Shown here: positions 1 through 10,019 of the stretch, one piece after another | How the letters are laid out: the number at the start of each line of letters is the position of its first letter | How positions within the stretch are numbered: the first letter of the stretch is position 1 | Assembly (NCBI GenBank): GCA_019090615.1 | Contig: JAHRVQ010000087.1 | Location: forward strand, 1-58,975 | Length of the DNA stretch: 58,975 nucleotides | Direction of reading: 5' to 3' | Origin: Pseudomonadales bacterium | Lineage (GTDB): Bacteria; Pseudomonadota; Gammaproteobacteria; Pseudomonadales; Azotimanducaceae | The notes under the pieces: generated by a model | Database searches by the model: none | Told to the model about the DNA's origin: nothing | The model's input: the letters and a program-made list of their open reading frames with translations, nothing else | Program-made: the position numbers and the translations under genes

Positions 1-319
1 AAGTTTTTACAACTGCTTCCCTCGTTTGTTGTACACCTTGTGCACCGCAAAAGAGGCGCGAATTATACAAGTCTCAGACAACAGCGCAAGCTAATTCTAA
101 AAATCTTTTTAATAAAGATGGTCATGACCATTCGAGGCTTTTAAAGCTAGAACACAATAAGGATAGCAGACAATAGGGTTTCTCGCTTCGTTGTAGGGCG
201 CCCTATCAAAAGACCTCACAGGGTGACGCTCGGCCTACCCTCAACCAATTAAACGCTTTGACTCAACAACCACTACCAGAAGCCACCTAATACTCTATGC
301 GACGTTAACCTTAACCAGC
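1..319. other. Non-coding region between the contig edge and pssA
   Basis: I see no credible gene. Apart from the leftward promoter, it contains a perfect 14-bp palindrome, ATGGTCATGACCAT, at 118-131 that could be an operator. No terminator-like hairpin follows pssA. Confidence 0.5.
62..89 (-). promoter_or_regulatory. Leftward promoter reading off the contig edge
   Basis: On the minus strand a perfect TATAAT (62-67) follows TTGCGC (84-89) with 16 bp spacing, and is followed by a GC-rich discriminator (TCGCGCCTC). A GC-rich discriminator after a strong -10 is typical of stringently controlled rRNA and tRNA promoters, and contigs often break at rRNA operons. That an rRNA or tRNA operon lies beyond base 1 is inference. 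The -35 match is poor. Confidence 0.4.
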
Positions 320-1120
320 CTACACACTACTATCGGGCTCTTTGATAAAACGCCCAATTACCGCTTGAACCGGACCCGAACAGGCATAACAGCTACCCAA
401 TATTAATAACACCACATTCGGCATTGAAGCCACCAACGCAAATAACAAAACCATCCCGAGTAAATACAAGAACGGTACACCCTGCTTCGAGTCCATCGAT
501 TTGGGGCTATAGTAGCGAACATTACTGACCATCAACAAGGCCAGCAAAAACGTAATAATTGCAGCAAATACGCTCAACTGAAAGTCTACAGCAGGCCCCT
601 GATATTCTATCCACACCCACACTAAAGTCGCAATAACACCCGCTGCCGCAGGACTAGCTAAGCCATAAAAAACACTATTATCTGGCCGGGTATTAAAGCG
701 CGCAAGCCGCAATGCGCCGCTTGCCATATACAAAAAAGCAACGATCCAGCCTATTTTCCCCAACCCTGATAGCACCCAGCTAAACATCAAAACCGCTGGC
801 GCCACACCAAAAGCAACCATGTCTGATAAACTATCGTACTGCACCCCAAACTCGCTTTGAGTATTGGTCATACGAGCAACTCTACCATCTAGCGCGTCAA
901 GAAAACCGGCCAATACAATAGCAATAGCTGCATTCTCTAACGATCCGCTCATGGCCGCTATAATGGCGTAAAACCCAGCAAAAAGCGCACCTGTCGTCAC
1001 CAGGTTTGGCAATAGATAGACGCCCCGCCTGATACCCGCGCGTTCATTCTTCAATTCAAACAGGGACGAGACTTTCTCCCCCTTCGACAGTTTGTCCGGT
1101 TGATTGTGTTCATCTGGCAT
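320..1120 (-). CDS. pssA: CDP-diacylglycerol--serine O-phosphatidyltransferase
   Basis: This inner-membrane enzyme condenses CDP-diacylglycerol with L-serine to make phosphatidylserine, the precursor of phosphatidylethanolamine. The CDP-alcohol phosphotransferase signature is complete: D78-G79, A82-R83, G92, D96 and D100 with the family spacing, surrounded by several hydrophobic membrane segments. I start it at the ATG at 1120 (266 residues), which has a GAGGTGG ribosome-binding site; the longer frame would begin with TTG at 1141. It is last in an ilvI-ilvH-pssA arrangement. In Pseudomonas ilvC normally sits between ilvH and pssA, but here only about 80 bp separate them. Confidence 0.95.
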   Translation of the reverse strand: MPDEHNQPDKLSKGEKVSSLFELKNERAGIRRGVYLLPNLVTTGALFAGFYAIIAAMSGSLENAAIAIVLAGFLDALDGRVARMTNTQSEFGVQYDSLSDMVAFGVAPAVLMFSWVLSGLGKIGWIVAFLYMASGALRLARFNTRPDNSVFYGLASPAAAGVIATLVWVWIEYQGPAVDFQLSVFAAIITFLLALLMVSNVRYYSPKSMDSKQGVPFLYLLGMVLLFALVASMPNVVLLILGSCYACSGPVQAVIGRFIKEPDSSV

Positions 1121-1203
1121 CAGTACCACCTCGTCTACCAAAAACCTGTTAATCTATCGAAGACACGCATTACAGCATGACCAGATGGCCAATGAATAAG
1201 TGC

Positions 1204-1695
1204 CTACAGGGCGAGAATTTTTTCGCCCCGCGACAATCCTGATATACCCGAACGTACTACTTCAAGAACGGTTGATTCACTGATTGCGCGAAGAAACGCA
1301 TCTAGCTTCTCTGCATTACCTGTCAACTGAATGGTATAAGCATTGTGGGTCACATCCACTATCTGACCACGAAAAATATCCGACGTCCGTTTAATCTCAG
1401 CGCGCTGAGACCCTGTCGCTTTTAACTTCACTAACATGAGCTCTCGTTCGATATGCTCACCGTCAGTTAAATCCACCAATTTTACCACTTCAATTAATTT
1501 ATTAAGCTGCTTGGTAATTTGTTCAATTTGCTTATCATTCGCGAAAGTTGTCAAGGTTAACCGCGACAAGGTAATATCTTCAGTTGGAGCCACTGTTAAT
1601 GTTTCGATGTTATAGTTTCTTTGCGCAAACAATCCTATGACCCGCGACAACGCGCCCGCTTCATTTTCCATCAAAACCGATATAATTCTTTTCAT
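1204..1695 (-). CDS. ilvH: Acetolactate synthase small (regulatory) subunit
   Basis: This is the regulatory subunit of acetohydroxyacid synthase III, which makes the branched-chain amino acid precursors. The 163-residue length is typical. Residues 1-80 form an ACT domain beginning [19 protein letters not shown], the valine-binding feedback module. The C-terminal half is the second ACT-like domain (TVLEVVRSGISGLSRGEK near the end). Its ATG shares one base with the ilvI stop codon (TGATG at 1693-1697), so translation of the two subunits is probably coupled. A GAGG ribosome-binding site lies inside the ilvI 3' end. Confidence 0.96.
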   Translation of the reverse strand: MKRIISVLMENEAGALSRVIGLFAQRNYNIETLTVAPTEDITLSRLTLTTFANDKQIEQITKQLNKLIEVVKLVDLTDGEHIERELMLVKLKATGSQRAEIKRTSDIFRGQIVDVTHNAYTIQLTGNAEKLDAFLRAISESTVLEVVRSGISGLSRGEKILAL

Positions 1696-3428
1696 CAGGT
1701 CCTCACCCCCTTACGCAACCACATATCCCGCATAGACCCATTTGGGGCAATTTGCATAGGGTATACATGCTCATTATGATCAACCCGAATATCCACAAAA
1801 ACAAGTCTGTCGCGAATTGAATATGCCTCCTCCAGCACAGGTACCAATGCATCTAGCTCATCCACTACAAAACCAACGTGGCCATAAGCTTCAACTAACT
1901 TTACGAAATCTGGCAAAGACTCCATATAACTATGGGAATGACGTCCTTCATATTGCATATCTTGCCACTGCTTCACCATCCCTAACGAACGATTGTTCAG
2001 GTTGATTATTTTAATCGGCAGCTCGTATTGAGCGCAGGTAGATAATTCCTGGATATTCATTTGAATACTGCCATCACCTGTAATACAGGTCACTACTTCG
2101 TCAGGAAATGCCATTTGCACACCCATCGCGGCTGGCAAACCAAAACCCATAGTGCCGAGACCGCCCGAATTTATCCATTTACGCGGCTCAGCGAAAGGAT
2201 AATAGAGCGCGGCAAACATTTGATGCTGACCGACATCAGAGGTCACATAGGACTTGCCCGCTGTGACTTTATAAACCGCCTCAATGGCCTGCTGGGGTTT
2301 AATCTCTTCACCCGCAACATGGTTTATTTTCAAACTATCCTGGCCACGCCAACCCTCAATTTGCGCCCACCATTCGGCCAAAGAATTTTTCGTCTCGTGC
2401 GCGCCGGATTCAAGTTCAAACTCTATCAAAGCGATCATTTCCGTTAAGACATTGTCAACCGGACCTACAATAGGCACGTCAACCGCTATATTTTTCGAGA
2501 TAGTCGCCGGATCGATATCAATATGAGCAATTTTTGCGTAGGGACAAAATTTCGATATGGTATTCGTCACACGGTCATCAAATCTTGCGCCCACGGCAAG
2601 AATAAAATCACAGTGATGCATTGCCATGTTGGCTTCATAGGTGCCATGCATACCTAGCATACCAACAAATTGCGGGTCCGTAGCAGGGTAGCCACCAAGC
2701 CCCATAAGCGTATTGGTTACTGGGGCGCCGATCAACCTGACCAACTGGGTCAGCATTGCCGCACCATTACCCTGTATTACGCCACCGCCAGAATAAATCA
2801 TCGGCCGTTCCGCTGCCAATAACAAACTGATGGCTTTTTTTATCTGTCCTGTATGGCCTTTTAACGCAGGGTGGTATGATCGAATTGCGACTTCTTCTGG
2901 ATATTCATATTCCACCAAATCTGTGGGCGAAGTAATATCTTTTGGGATATCCACAACCACTGGCCCTGGACGCCCTGTAGTTGCAATATAAAATGCTTTG
3001 CTGATTGCATCAGCGATATCCTCTGCTTTCTTACATAAAAAGCTATGTTTAACGATGGGCCTGGATATACCGACCATATCAGTTTCCTGAAACGAGTCCG
3101 ATCCAATCAAATGCCGTTGCACCTGACCTGAAACCACAACCATAGGAATTGAATCCATATAAGCGGTCGCAATCCCTGTTATCGCATTGGTTGCCCCCGG
3201 CCCTGAAGTCACGAACACTACACCAGGCTTACCTGTACTCCGCGCATACCCATCAGCCATATGGGTCGCAGCCTGTTCATGGCGCACAAGCACATGTTGG
3301 ATTTTGTTCTGCCTGAACAGCGCATCATATATATGTAAAACCGCACCGCCTGGGTATCCAAAAATAAAATCAACATCTTCCGCTTGGAGTGAACGGATCA
3401 AAATGTCACCGCCAGATAGCATTTCCAA
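1695..3428 (-). CDS. ilvI: Acetolactate synthase large (catalytic) subunit
   Basis: This thiamine-diphosphate enzyme forms acetolactate from two pyruvates, or acetohydroxybutyrate from pyruvate and 2-ketobutyrate. It has the N-terminal TPP-binding domain ([15 protein letters not shown], with the catalytic Glu in [17 protein letters not shown]), a central FAD-binding domain and a C-terminal TPP domain with the metal motif GDGSIQMN...LNN. The open frame reaches an ATG at 3503. The better start is the TTG at 3426-3428, seven bases after AGAGGA (3436-3441), which gives M-E-M-L-S-G-G as in E. coli IlvI and 577 residues. It is coupled to ilvH. Confidence 0.96.
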   Translation of the reverse strand: MEMLSGGDILIRSLQAEDVDFIFGYPGGAVLHIYDALFRQNKIQHVLVRHEQAATHMADGYARSTGKPGVVFVTSGPGATNAITGIATAYMDSIPMVVVSGQVQRHLIGSDSFQETDMVGISRPIVKHSFLCKKAEDIADAISKAFYIATTGRPGPVVVDIPKDITSPTDLVEYEYPEEVAIRSYHPALKGHTGQIKKAISLLLAAERPMIYSGGGVIQGNGAAMLTQLVRLIGAPVTNTLMGLGGYPATDPQFVGMLGMHGTYEANMAMHHCDFILAVGARFDDRVTNTISKFCPYAKIAHIDIDPATISKNIAVDVPIVGPVDNVLTEMIALIEFELESGAHETKNSLAEWWAQIEGWRGQDSLKINHVAGEEIKPQQAIEAVYKVTAGKSYVTSDVGQHQMFAALYYPFAEPRKWINSGGLGTMGFGLPAAMGVQMAFPDEVVTCITGDGSIQMNIQELSTCAQYELPIKIINLNNRSLGMVKQWQDMQYEGRHSHSYMESLPDFVKLVEAYGHVGFVVDELDALVPVLEEAYSIRDRLVFVDIRVDHNEHVYPMQIAPNGSMRDMWLRKGVRT

Positions 3429-3657
3429 CTTATTTTCCTCTGATTTCTCTAATCTTGAATATGACTGTATACCAGGGTATACGGATATAATTAGGCGGGG
3501 CATTCTCTGTCAAATAACCTTGTTGTGTCAATCTTTGCGACGAAGATACCCGACCAACAATTGATCCGCATCACTGGTCGATAAGATAGCCACGGAATTC
3601 GATTATTTGCAGATCATCGAGTAAGCTTAAACAAAGTCATGAGTTGCGAGCATTACC

Positions 3658-4125
3658 ATGCGGAAATTCACCGCTTGCCTGTTTATACTTTCCCAGATGA
3701 TACTCCCCGTACAAGCTGAATCTGATTATTATATTTGGGTTGATGCAAACGGCGTAACTAACTACGCCGCCCAAAAGCCAAACGACCATGAAGCAAAACA
3801 CATCACAACTAACCGGTCATTTGGGCAAAATTATTCCTCAGAGAATCCCGAGCAACTGTCAGACACGCCCACACGTAAAGCCAAAGACCGCCCATCAGAG
3901 CAGGACAAGGCACTGGCTCAAACACGCAGTAATCACAATTTAGAAGTAGCCGCGGCTAAACGTTCCAATTGCCAGATTGGCAGACGAAATCTCGCTAAAC
4001 TCGAAGAATTCGCTCGCATTCGTTTAACTGATGAAAAAGGCGGCAGCCGAATTTTAAGTGACGATGAAAGAACCGCCAGGTTAAATAAAGCGAATAAAAC
4101 CATTAAAGAAAATTGCAATGGCTGA
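3658..4125 (+). CDS. DUF4124 domain-containing exported protein
   Basis: A 155-residue protein with an N-terminal signal peptide (hydrophobic to about residue 20, ending in VQAES). A short DUF4124-type motif follows (YYIWVDANGVTNYAAQKP). The rest is polar and charged with no recognised catalytic domain. DUF4124 proteins are common small periplasmic proteins of unknown function in gammaproteobacteria. It is transcribed away from ilvI and converges with pgeF. No function can be assigned. Confidence 0.8.
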   Translation: MRKFTACLFILSQMILPVQAESDYYIWVDANGVTNYAAQKPNDHEAKHITTNRSFGQNYSSENPEQLSDTPTRKAKDRPSEQDKALAQTRSNHNLEVAAAKRSNCQIGRRNLAKLEEFARIRLTDEKGGSRILSDDERTARLNKANKTIKENCNG

Positions 4126-4134
4126 AAGCATTTT

Positions 4135-4926
4135 TCAGTGCTGCGCTATTTTGCACTGAAGGGAAGGGGGATTGCTGATCGAAATCAAAGCGGCAAACCG
4201 ACCTGTTTTCCCATCACGCCGATAAGAATAGTAACGTTGATCACAATAGGTACAGATCCGCTCGCATACCACCTGGCTAACCGCCGAATAGCGCAACTGC
4301 CTTGCTGCCTCCTTCGCTAAATCAAACCGCCACCTGCCCACATTATCGGTTTCGATAAAATTCGTTGCTGAACCAAAAGCTTGTTTCACCTGCTGGTCCA
4401 CTTCGTAATGACAGGGGCCTATCGCAGGACCAACCCATGCATTGAGTTCCCGGCAGCGAAATTGAGCAACAGTTTTAGCAATAATGCCATTTGCCAGGCC
4501 CCGCCAACCTGCATGTATCACAGCCACTTCACGCCCATCAGCACTAAACATCAGGATGGGTAGGCAGTCGGCCACCAAAACCGCCAGCACGATACCCGGC
4601 TGATCTGTATAGCTTGCATCAGCGTTAATTTCCTTCCCTCGAGCGCGATCAACATCCGCCAAATAAACTTCCGAGCCATGTACCTGATTTAACCATAATG
4701 GCTCGTCTGAGGTAATTTGCTGACCCTGAAGCCATGCTGCCAAATAGCCCCGGTTAGCCGCCACTTGTTGCGACGAATCCCCAACGTGTTTCGCCAGATT
4801 AAACCCGCCATAAGGTAAATTAGCCTCCGTACTGGCCCCAGATGATAAGTAAGCATTTACATTTTTAACGGCCGACCAACCAATATCAACAGCTCTCAGG
4901 TAGCTTATGCTATCCACCCTGGACAT
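4135..4926 (-). CDS. pgeF: Polyphenol oxidase / purine nucleoside phosphorylase family (YfiH)
   Basis: Laccase-domain protein of the YfiH/PgeF family. The E. coli member was linked to peptidoglycan quality control, and other members act on purine nucleosides. The metal-site motifs are present: NQVHGSEV, VADCLPIL, HAGWRG and a C-terminal CTYCDQRYYSYRRDG segment. I start it at the ATG at 4926 (263 residues), because the frame further upstream lies within rluD and does not look like the family N terminus. The start overlaps the rluD 3' end by 17 bases, suggesting coupled translation. The rluD-pgeF pairing is widespread in gammaproteobacteria. Confidence 0.92.
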   Translation of the reverse strand: MSRVDSISYLRAVDIGWSAVKNVNAYLSSGASTEANLPYGGFNLAKHVGDSSQQVAANRGYLAAWLQGQQITSDEPLWLNQVHGSEVYLADVDRARGKEINADASYTDQPGIVLAVLVADCLPILMFSADGREVAVIHAGWRGLANGIIAKTVAQFRCRELNAWVGPAIGPCHYEVDQQVKQAFGSATNFIETDNVGRWRFDLAKEAARQLRYSAVSQVVCERICTYCDQRYYSYRRDGKTGRFAALISISNPPSLQCKIAQH

Positions 4927-5875
4927 CCCCTTCGCTGTTACCGAGTAGATCGAGTAAAGTCTGCATATCGAAAGGTGTCGCAGCAAAAAACTCCATTTCT
5001 GCCAAACTCTCTGGATGCTGGAAAGCGAGCTTTTTCGCATGCAAGGCTTGCCTGGAGAAACCTTTCAGACAATCCAGCAACATCACATCAGGTTGATTTG
5101 CCGGTATTCTAAAAGTGCCTCCGTAAGTCGGATCACCAATCAGAGGAAAGCCCAGGTGTTGCATATGCACTCTAATTTGGTGAGTCCTGCCAGTTTCTAG
5201 AGACAACTCAACATGAGAATGATACCGATAAGCCTGAATTAACCGATAATGGGTGACTGCCGCTCTACCCCCAACCTGAATAGACATCCGGGTTCTCATA
5301 TGTGGATGCCGACCAATAGCTGCGTCGATCCGACCTACCTTTGGCACCTGCCCATAACTAACAGCCTCATAGGTTCTTTTGACAGTCCTTGCCTGTAGCT
5401 GACGTACAAGATGATTTTGCGCCGCCAGTGTTTTCGCCACCATCATTAAACCCGTAGTATCCTTATCGAGACGATGTACGATACCTGCCCGAGGCACAGC
5501 TTCTAAGGCTGGACAATGGTGCAAGAGCGCGTTTAATATCGTACCTGACGCGTTCCCGGCCCCTGGATGAACGACTAAACCAGCGGGTTTATTCAGCACC
5601 AAAAACATATCTTCTTCATAAATGATGTCCAGGCTAATATTTTCAGGTCCGTGTACAGAAACGTCGGCTGCAGCCTGGATAACCAGTCGCGCACCATTCC
5701 TGACTTTGTATTTTGGCTTTTGTTGCTGACCATCGACAGTCAGCGCGCCAGATTCGATCCATTGTTGTAATCGCGACCTCGAATATTGAGGGAACAAAAT
5801 AACGGCAGCATGATCCAATCTTTTCAAGGCAAGCGCAGCAGATACTTCAGCGGCATGTTCAATCAGGTTTGGCAT
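4910..5875 (-). CDS. rluD: 23S rRNA pseudouridine(1911/1915/1917) synthase
   Basis: 321 residues, the standard RluD length. An N-terminal S4 RNA-binding domain (about 20-80, SRLQQWIESGALTVDG) is followed by the RluA-type catalytic domain. That domain has the hallmark GIVHRLDKDTTGLMMVAKT, in which the Asp is the nucleophile, plus LETGRTHQIRVHMQHLGFPL. It modifies helix 69 of 23S rRNA, which matters for ribosome assembly. It is divergent from bamD, a classic gammaproteobacterial arrangement. Confidence 0.96.
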   Translation of the reverse strand: MPNLIEHAAEVSAALALKRLDHAAVILFPQYSRSRLQQWIESGALTVDGQQQKPKYKVRNGARLVIQAAADVSVHGPENISLDIIYEEDMFLVLNKPAGLVVHPGAGNASGTILNALLHHCPALEAVPRAGIVHRLDKDTTGLMMVAKTLAAQNHLVRQLQARTVKRTYEAVSYGQVPKVGRIDAAIGRHPHMRTRMSIQVGGRAAVTHYRLIQAYRYHSHVELSLETGRTHQIRVHMQHLGFPLIGDPTYGGTFRIPANQPDVMLLDCLKGFSRQALHAKKLAFQHPESLAEMEFFAATPFDMQTLLDLLGNSEGDVQGG

Positions 5876-6023
5876 TTAAGGCGAATTTTCCTTACGAAGA
5901 TAACCCATTAAGCCAAGCAGCAATGAACATCCGGCGCTGCTTGGGAAAGTTTGGCGACTATGATTAAATAGCCGATTTTATTGATTTAACTCAGTCCTAT
6001 TATCACATGTGATCGAGAGCCAT

Positions 6024-6848
6024 ATGCGTTTTATTGCAATAACAGTTTCAATTCTACTCCTGACCGCTTGCGCGAATGATGAAGTAGCCCCTGAGATCGA
6101 AAGTACAGAATTAAAATTTTATCAGGCGGCGCAACAAAGCTTGCGCTCTTCAAACTTTACCGACGCCGTGGATCGACTGCAGCAACTGGAAGCACGATTT
6201 CCATTCGGTCGCTTTTCTGACCAGTCGCAACTGGAAATTATCTATGCTTACTATAAAAGCCAGCAACCAGAAGCTGCCCGTGCTGCCGCCGACCGATTTA
6301 TCAGGCTTCACCCACAACATCCAAACATAGACTATGCCTACTATCTTAAAGGTATGGCCTCTTTTGAAGAAGACCAAAATTTTCTTGAACGCTTTTTACC
6401 GCTCAATCCTGCAACCCGAGACCTGGGTGCAGCCAATGATTCGTTCGCCGATTTTTCACAGCTGGTATTAAAGTTCCCAGATAGCCAATATGCACCCGAT
6501 GCTCGCCAACGCATGATCTACCTAAAAAACTTATCTGCTGAGTTTGAAGTCAACGTAGCCAAATACTATATCCGCCGAGGCGCATATATTGCCGCCGCTA
6601 ATCGAGGTCGCTATGTCTTCGAACATTTTCAGAAAACACCATCAGTACCAGATGCTCTGGCGGTCATGATCGAAGCCTATAGTTTATTGGGCATGCAGGA
6701 TCTCGCCAGCGAAACACTGTTGGTACTATCAACCAATTATCCGCAACACGAGTCACTCAATTCAAGCGGCCAACTACGAGATTCGAAATCAGTCAAAAAT
6801 AACGAGCGCTCTTGGTTAAACATCATTACCTTCGGCCTGGTGGGATAA
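6024..6848 (+). CDS. bamD: Outer membrane assembly lipoprotein BamD
   Basis: Essential lipoprotein of the BAM complex, which folds beta-barrel proteins into the outer membrane. A signal peptide ends in the lipobox LLLTAC (lipidated Cys16). The rest is TPR-like repeats typical of BamD ([32 protein letters not shown]). I prefer the ATG at 6024 (274 residues) over the in-frame GTG at 6009, because it places the signal peptide correctly and has GAGAG just upstream. It lies seven bases before pilS, the same neighbour as in Pseudomonas. Confidence 0.96.
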   Translation: MRFIAITVSILLLTACANDEVAPEIESTELKFYQAAQQSLRSSNFTDAVDRLQQLEARFPFGRFSDQSQLEIIYAYYKSQQPEAARAAADRFIRLHPQHPNIDYAYYLKGMASFEEDQNFLERFLPLNPATRDLGAANDSFADFSQLVLKFPDSQYAPDARQRMIYLKNLSAEFEVNVAKYYIRRGAYIAAANRGRYVFEHFQKTPSVPDALAVMIEAYSLLGMQDLASETLLVLSTNYPQHESLNSSGQLRDSKSVKNNERSWLNIITFGLVG

Positions 6849-6855
6849 TTCATGA

Positions 6856-8457
6856 ATGAATATAGCTATGCATGACAAGCTTGAGGATCTGCATAGCCTT
6901 CAACGACCAACCATATTACGGGTCTATAATTACTACCGCATTCTCCTGTCATTTCTTTTCCTCTGGCTTTTTCTGGATGATACTTTTCATGACTTCGTAG
7001 GTGCTTTTAATCCTCGATTATTCCAGTACACAATTCTTGTATATTTATTTCTGAACATTCTGACGGGTCTCAGCACCCTTGTTTTCTGGAATAACTCGCT
7101 CTACAAGACAATTCCTTCATTCACAATTCTGGTTGCTGACATCATTGGTTTAGTACTGCTGATATTCGCCAGCGGCGGAGTTTCGTCGGGCCTGGGGAAT
7201 TTCCTGATATTTACAGTGGCTTTTGGCGGTGGCCTGATACACGGTAAAATCTCAACCGTGCTACCCGCACTAGCCTTCATTCTCACCATCTATTTTGAAT
7301 TTCATTTATTTTTCCTTGGCCAGACAGAGCTACGAAGTTTTTTCCAGGCAGGCATTCTTGGCATTGTCTATTTTGGTGCCAATATCTTTTTTCAGAGTAT
7401 CTCAAGACAACTGCGTATTCGCGAATCTGAAGTCTTCTCGCTTGAAAAAATCAATCAGCATATCGTCGCAAAAATGCGTATTGGGGTGACAATTACATCA
7501 ACAACTGGGGAAATTAAGCTGATCAACTCAGCCTGCCAGCAACTTTTATTTCCAGAATCCAATCATTCATCCCAACCAACTCAATTACCCCAGGTGCTGC
7601 AGGATCAGCTAGCACTACAGGATAAGGCAATGACTACGTCGTCAAATATCAGTTTCCAGGTTCTGGACAATTCACCATCACTGTTGGCAACTTTTTCAAG
7701 TATCTCAACACGGGAACAAAGCAACGAAAGACTTATATTTATTGAAGATAGTACCGAAGTACAACGCCAGGCTCAGCAGCTAAAACTAGCTGGGCTTGGC
7801 CGATTATCTGCAAGTATCGCACATGAAATAAGAAACCCACTCGGTGCCATTAGTCACGCAGCTCAACTCCTGGGAGAATCAAAAGACCTTCATGCTGGGG
7901 ATCAAAGACTATGCGACATCATCCAGAATAATTGCCTCAGAACCAATAACGTCATAGAAAACGTACTCCAGATGTCCCGCCGAAAACACGCACAACCCAC
8001 AACACTTCAAATCAGGCCCTGGCTAAAACAATTTTTTGAAGATTTCTCCGCCAGCTTTTCCTCAGCAGTTAATATTGAATTTGAGTATGACGACCGGTTA
8101 TCAACTATTTGCTTCGATCCGGCGCATTTAGTACAAATATTTACCAACCTTTCCGAAAACGGTTTACGCTATAGTAAAAAAGTAACTGGTACCAATAAAC
8201 TAAAGATAACTACAGGCATAGATATCAGGACAAATACCAGTTACCTGGAGGTTATCGACTACGGCAAAGGGGTTGACGACGCACTGGTTGACAACCTTTT
8301 CGAACCATTTTATACCACCGAATCCTCTGGCACCGGGCTTGGCCTTTATCTGTCCAGGGAATTATGTGAGGCCAATAATGCTCATTTAAATTATTCCAGA
8401 ACAACAACTATGGGTAGTTGTTTCAGAATTTCAATCAGGCCGCAGAAGGAACTGTAA
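6856..8457 (+). CDS. pilS: Type IV pilus two-component sensor kinase PilS
   Basis: 533 residues. About six transmembrane helices span residues 25-200, followed by a PAS-like segment (about 205-300), the HisKA dimerisation domain with phosphorylated His323 in SIAHEIRNPLGA, and a HATPase with N-box NLSENGLRYS and G boxes DYGKGVDD and GTGLGLYLSREL. In Pseudomonas PilS senses pilin levels in the inner membrane and controls PilR. It sits between bamD and pilR (6 bp gap), which supports the assignment. Confidence 0.94.
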   Translation: MNIAMHDKLEDLHSLQRPTILRVYNYYRILLSFLFLWLFLDDTFHDFVGAFNPRLFQYTILVYLFLNILTGLSTLVFWNNSLYKTIPSFTILVADIIGLVLLIFASGGVSSGLGNFLIFTVAFGGGLIHGKISTVLPALAFILTIYFEFHLFFLGQTELRSFFQAGILGIVYFGANIFFQSISRQLRIRESEVFSLEKINQHIVAKMRIGVTITSTTGEIKLINSACQQLLFPESNHSSQPTQLPQVLQDQLALQDKAMTTSSNISFQVLDNSPSLLATFSSISTREQSNERLIFIEDSTEVQRQAQQLKLAGLGRLSASIAHEIRNPLGAISHAAQLLGESKDLHAGDQRLCDIIQNNCLRTNNVIENVLQMSRRKHAQPTTLQIRPWLKQFFEDFSASFSSAVNIEFEYDDRLSTICFDPAHLVQIFTNLSENGLRYSKKVTGTNKLKITTGIDIRTNTSYLEVIDYGKGVDDALVDNLFEPFYTTESSGTGLGLYLSRELCEANNAHLNYSRTTTMGSCFRISIRPQKEL

Positions 8458-8463
8458 TAAAAT

Positions 8464-9888
8464 ATGACCACCAAATTTGCGCTAATCGTCGATGACGAAG
8501 CCGATATCCGAGAACTGCTTGAGATTACTCTAGGAAGAATGGATATCCATACCACATCTGCCGAGAATATAGCGGCTGCTAAAACCCTGGTTGCCGAGAG
8601 TAATTTTGATTTTTGCCTGACTGATATGAAATTACCCGACGGCAGTGGTATAGATCTAGTGCAATTCATCTCCGATCAGAAACCTGAAATGCCGGTCGCG
8701 ATGATTACCGCCCACGGAAATATGGAATCCGCTGTGGAGGCCCTGAAAGCTGGTGCCTTTGATTTTGTATCCAAACCGGTCAATCTTGTTCTACTTCGCA
8801 ACCTGGTTGATAAAGCCCTTAATCTCAAATCGATAGAAACCAGCCAAATAGTAACCCAGCAACTATTTGGCAATACTGAACCAGTGCAACTATTACGCAA
8901 GCAGATTCGCAAACTGGCAAGAAGCAGAGCACCGGTTTATATCAGTGGCGAATCAGGTACCGGCAAAGAACTAGTGGCTCGCCTTATTCACAGCCAGGGC
9001 CCACACGCCAATGCGCCTTTTATTCCTGTCAATTGTGGCGCAATTCCTGGGGATTTAATGGAGAGTGAATTCTTCGGCCATAAAAAGGGTAGCTTTACTG
9101 GCGCAACCAGCGATAAAGAAGGGCTATTTCAAGCTGCAAACGGAGGCACACTGTTTCTTGATGAAGTCGCCGACCTACCACTCGACATGCAGGTCAAACT
9201 ATTGCGCGGAATTCAGGAGAAAGCGATTCGACCAGTAGGCACTCAAACTGAAATAACAGTTGATGTTCGTATTCTAAGCGCCACTCACAAAAATCTTGCA
9301 CAAGAAGTAGAGAATAATAGTTTTCGCCAGGATTTGTATTATCGCATCAATGTTATCGAGCTAAATGTACCCAGTTTAAGGGACAGAGTTGAAGATTTAC
9401 CGATTCTGATTGAAGAACTGCTACGTAGAATCACAGCAGAATACCAAACCGAACCCCTCACTTTAAACCCGGAGGCAATGGCGGCACTAACGAGTTATCA
9501 TTTCCCGGGTAACATTCGCGAACTCGAAAACATTCTCGAAAGAGCCTTTACACTTTGTGAAAATGACATTATTACCCCGGCTGATTTAAACCTTGCTACT
9601 GTGACAGAAACAGAGCCATTACATACAAATCAGCCACAACCAGTAATAACCACTGCGATCAACTCAACCGATTCTGGCATTCAAACAAATGCACAAGACA
9701 ACCTACCAGATGCAGTGAATTTACCAGGCGAGGTCAATTCACTTGAGTCATATCTCGAAAATATCGAAAAAAATGCCATAGTCAAAGCCCTTGAAGCAAC
9801 CCGTTGGAACAAAACGGCAGCAGCGAAGAGTCTCGGCATAACCTTTCGGGCACTTCGTTATCGACTCAAAAAACTCAACCTGGACTAG
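8464..9888 (+). CDS. pilR: Type IV pilus sigma-54 response regulator PilR
   Basis: 474-residue NtrC-family activator. It has a receiver domain with phospho-acceptor Asp54 (CLTDMKLPDG), an AAA+ domain with Walker A GESGTGKE (162-169) and the sigma-54-contacting GSFTGA loop (209-214), and a C-terminal Fis-type helix-turn-helix (about 435-474, NKTAAAKSLGITFRALRYRL). In the family it activates the major pilin gene from a sigma-54 promoter. The major pilin gene is not in this window. Confidence 0.95.
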   Translation: MTTKFALIVDDEADIRELLEITLGRMDIHTTSAENIAAAKTLVAESNFDFCLTDMKLPDGSGIDLVQFISDQKPEMPVAMITAHGNMESAVEALKAGAFDFVSKPVNLVLLRNLVDKALNLKSIETSQIVTQQLFGNTEPVQLLRKQIRKLARSRAPVYISGESGTGKELVARLIHSQGPHANAPFIPVNCGAIPGDLMESEFFGHKKGSFTGATSDKEGLFQAANGGTLFLDEVADLPLDMQVKLLRGIQEKAIRPVGTQTEITVDVRILSATHKNLAQEVENNSFRQDLYYRINVIELNVPSLRDRVEDLPILIEELLRRITAEYQTEPLTLNPEAMAALTSYHFPGNIRELENILERAFTLCENDIITPADLNLATVTETEPLHTNQPQPVITTAINSTDSGIQTNAQDNLPDAVNLPGEVNSLESYLENIEKNAIVKALEATRWNKTAAAKSLGITFRALRYRLKKLNLD

Positions 9889-10019
9889 GATTAATCGCGC
9901 ACTAAAACCCTATAAGTCTGTCGCAATTTTAAGCATTCACTTACAGCGACATACCGTCAGCTGTTACACACTTAGCATCTAAATACCTAATTACCCTATC
10001 AAACTTATGGTGTAAACAG

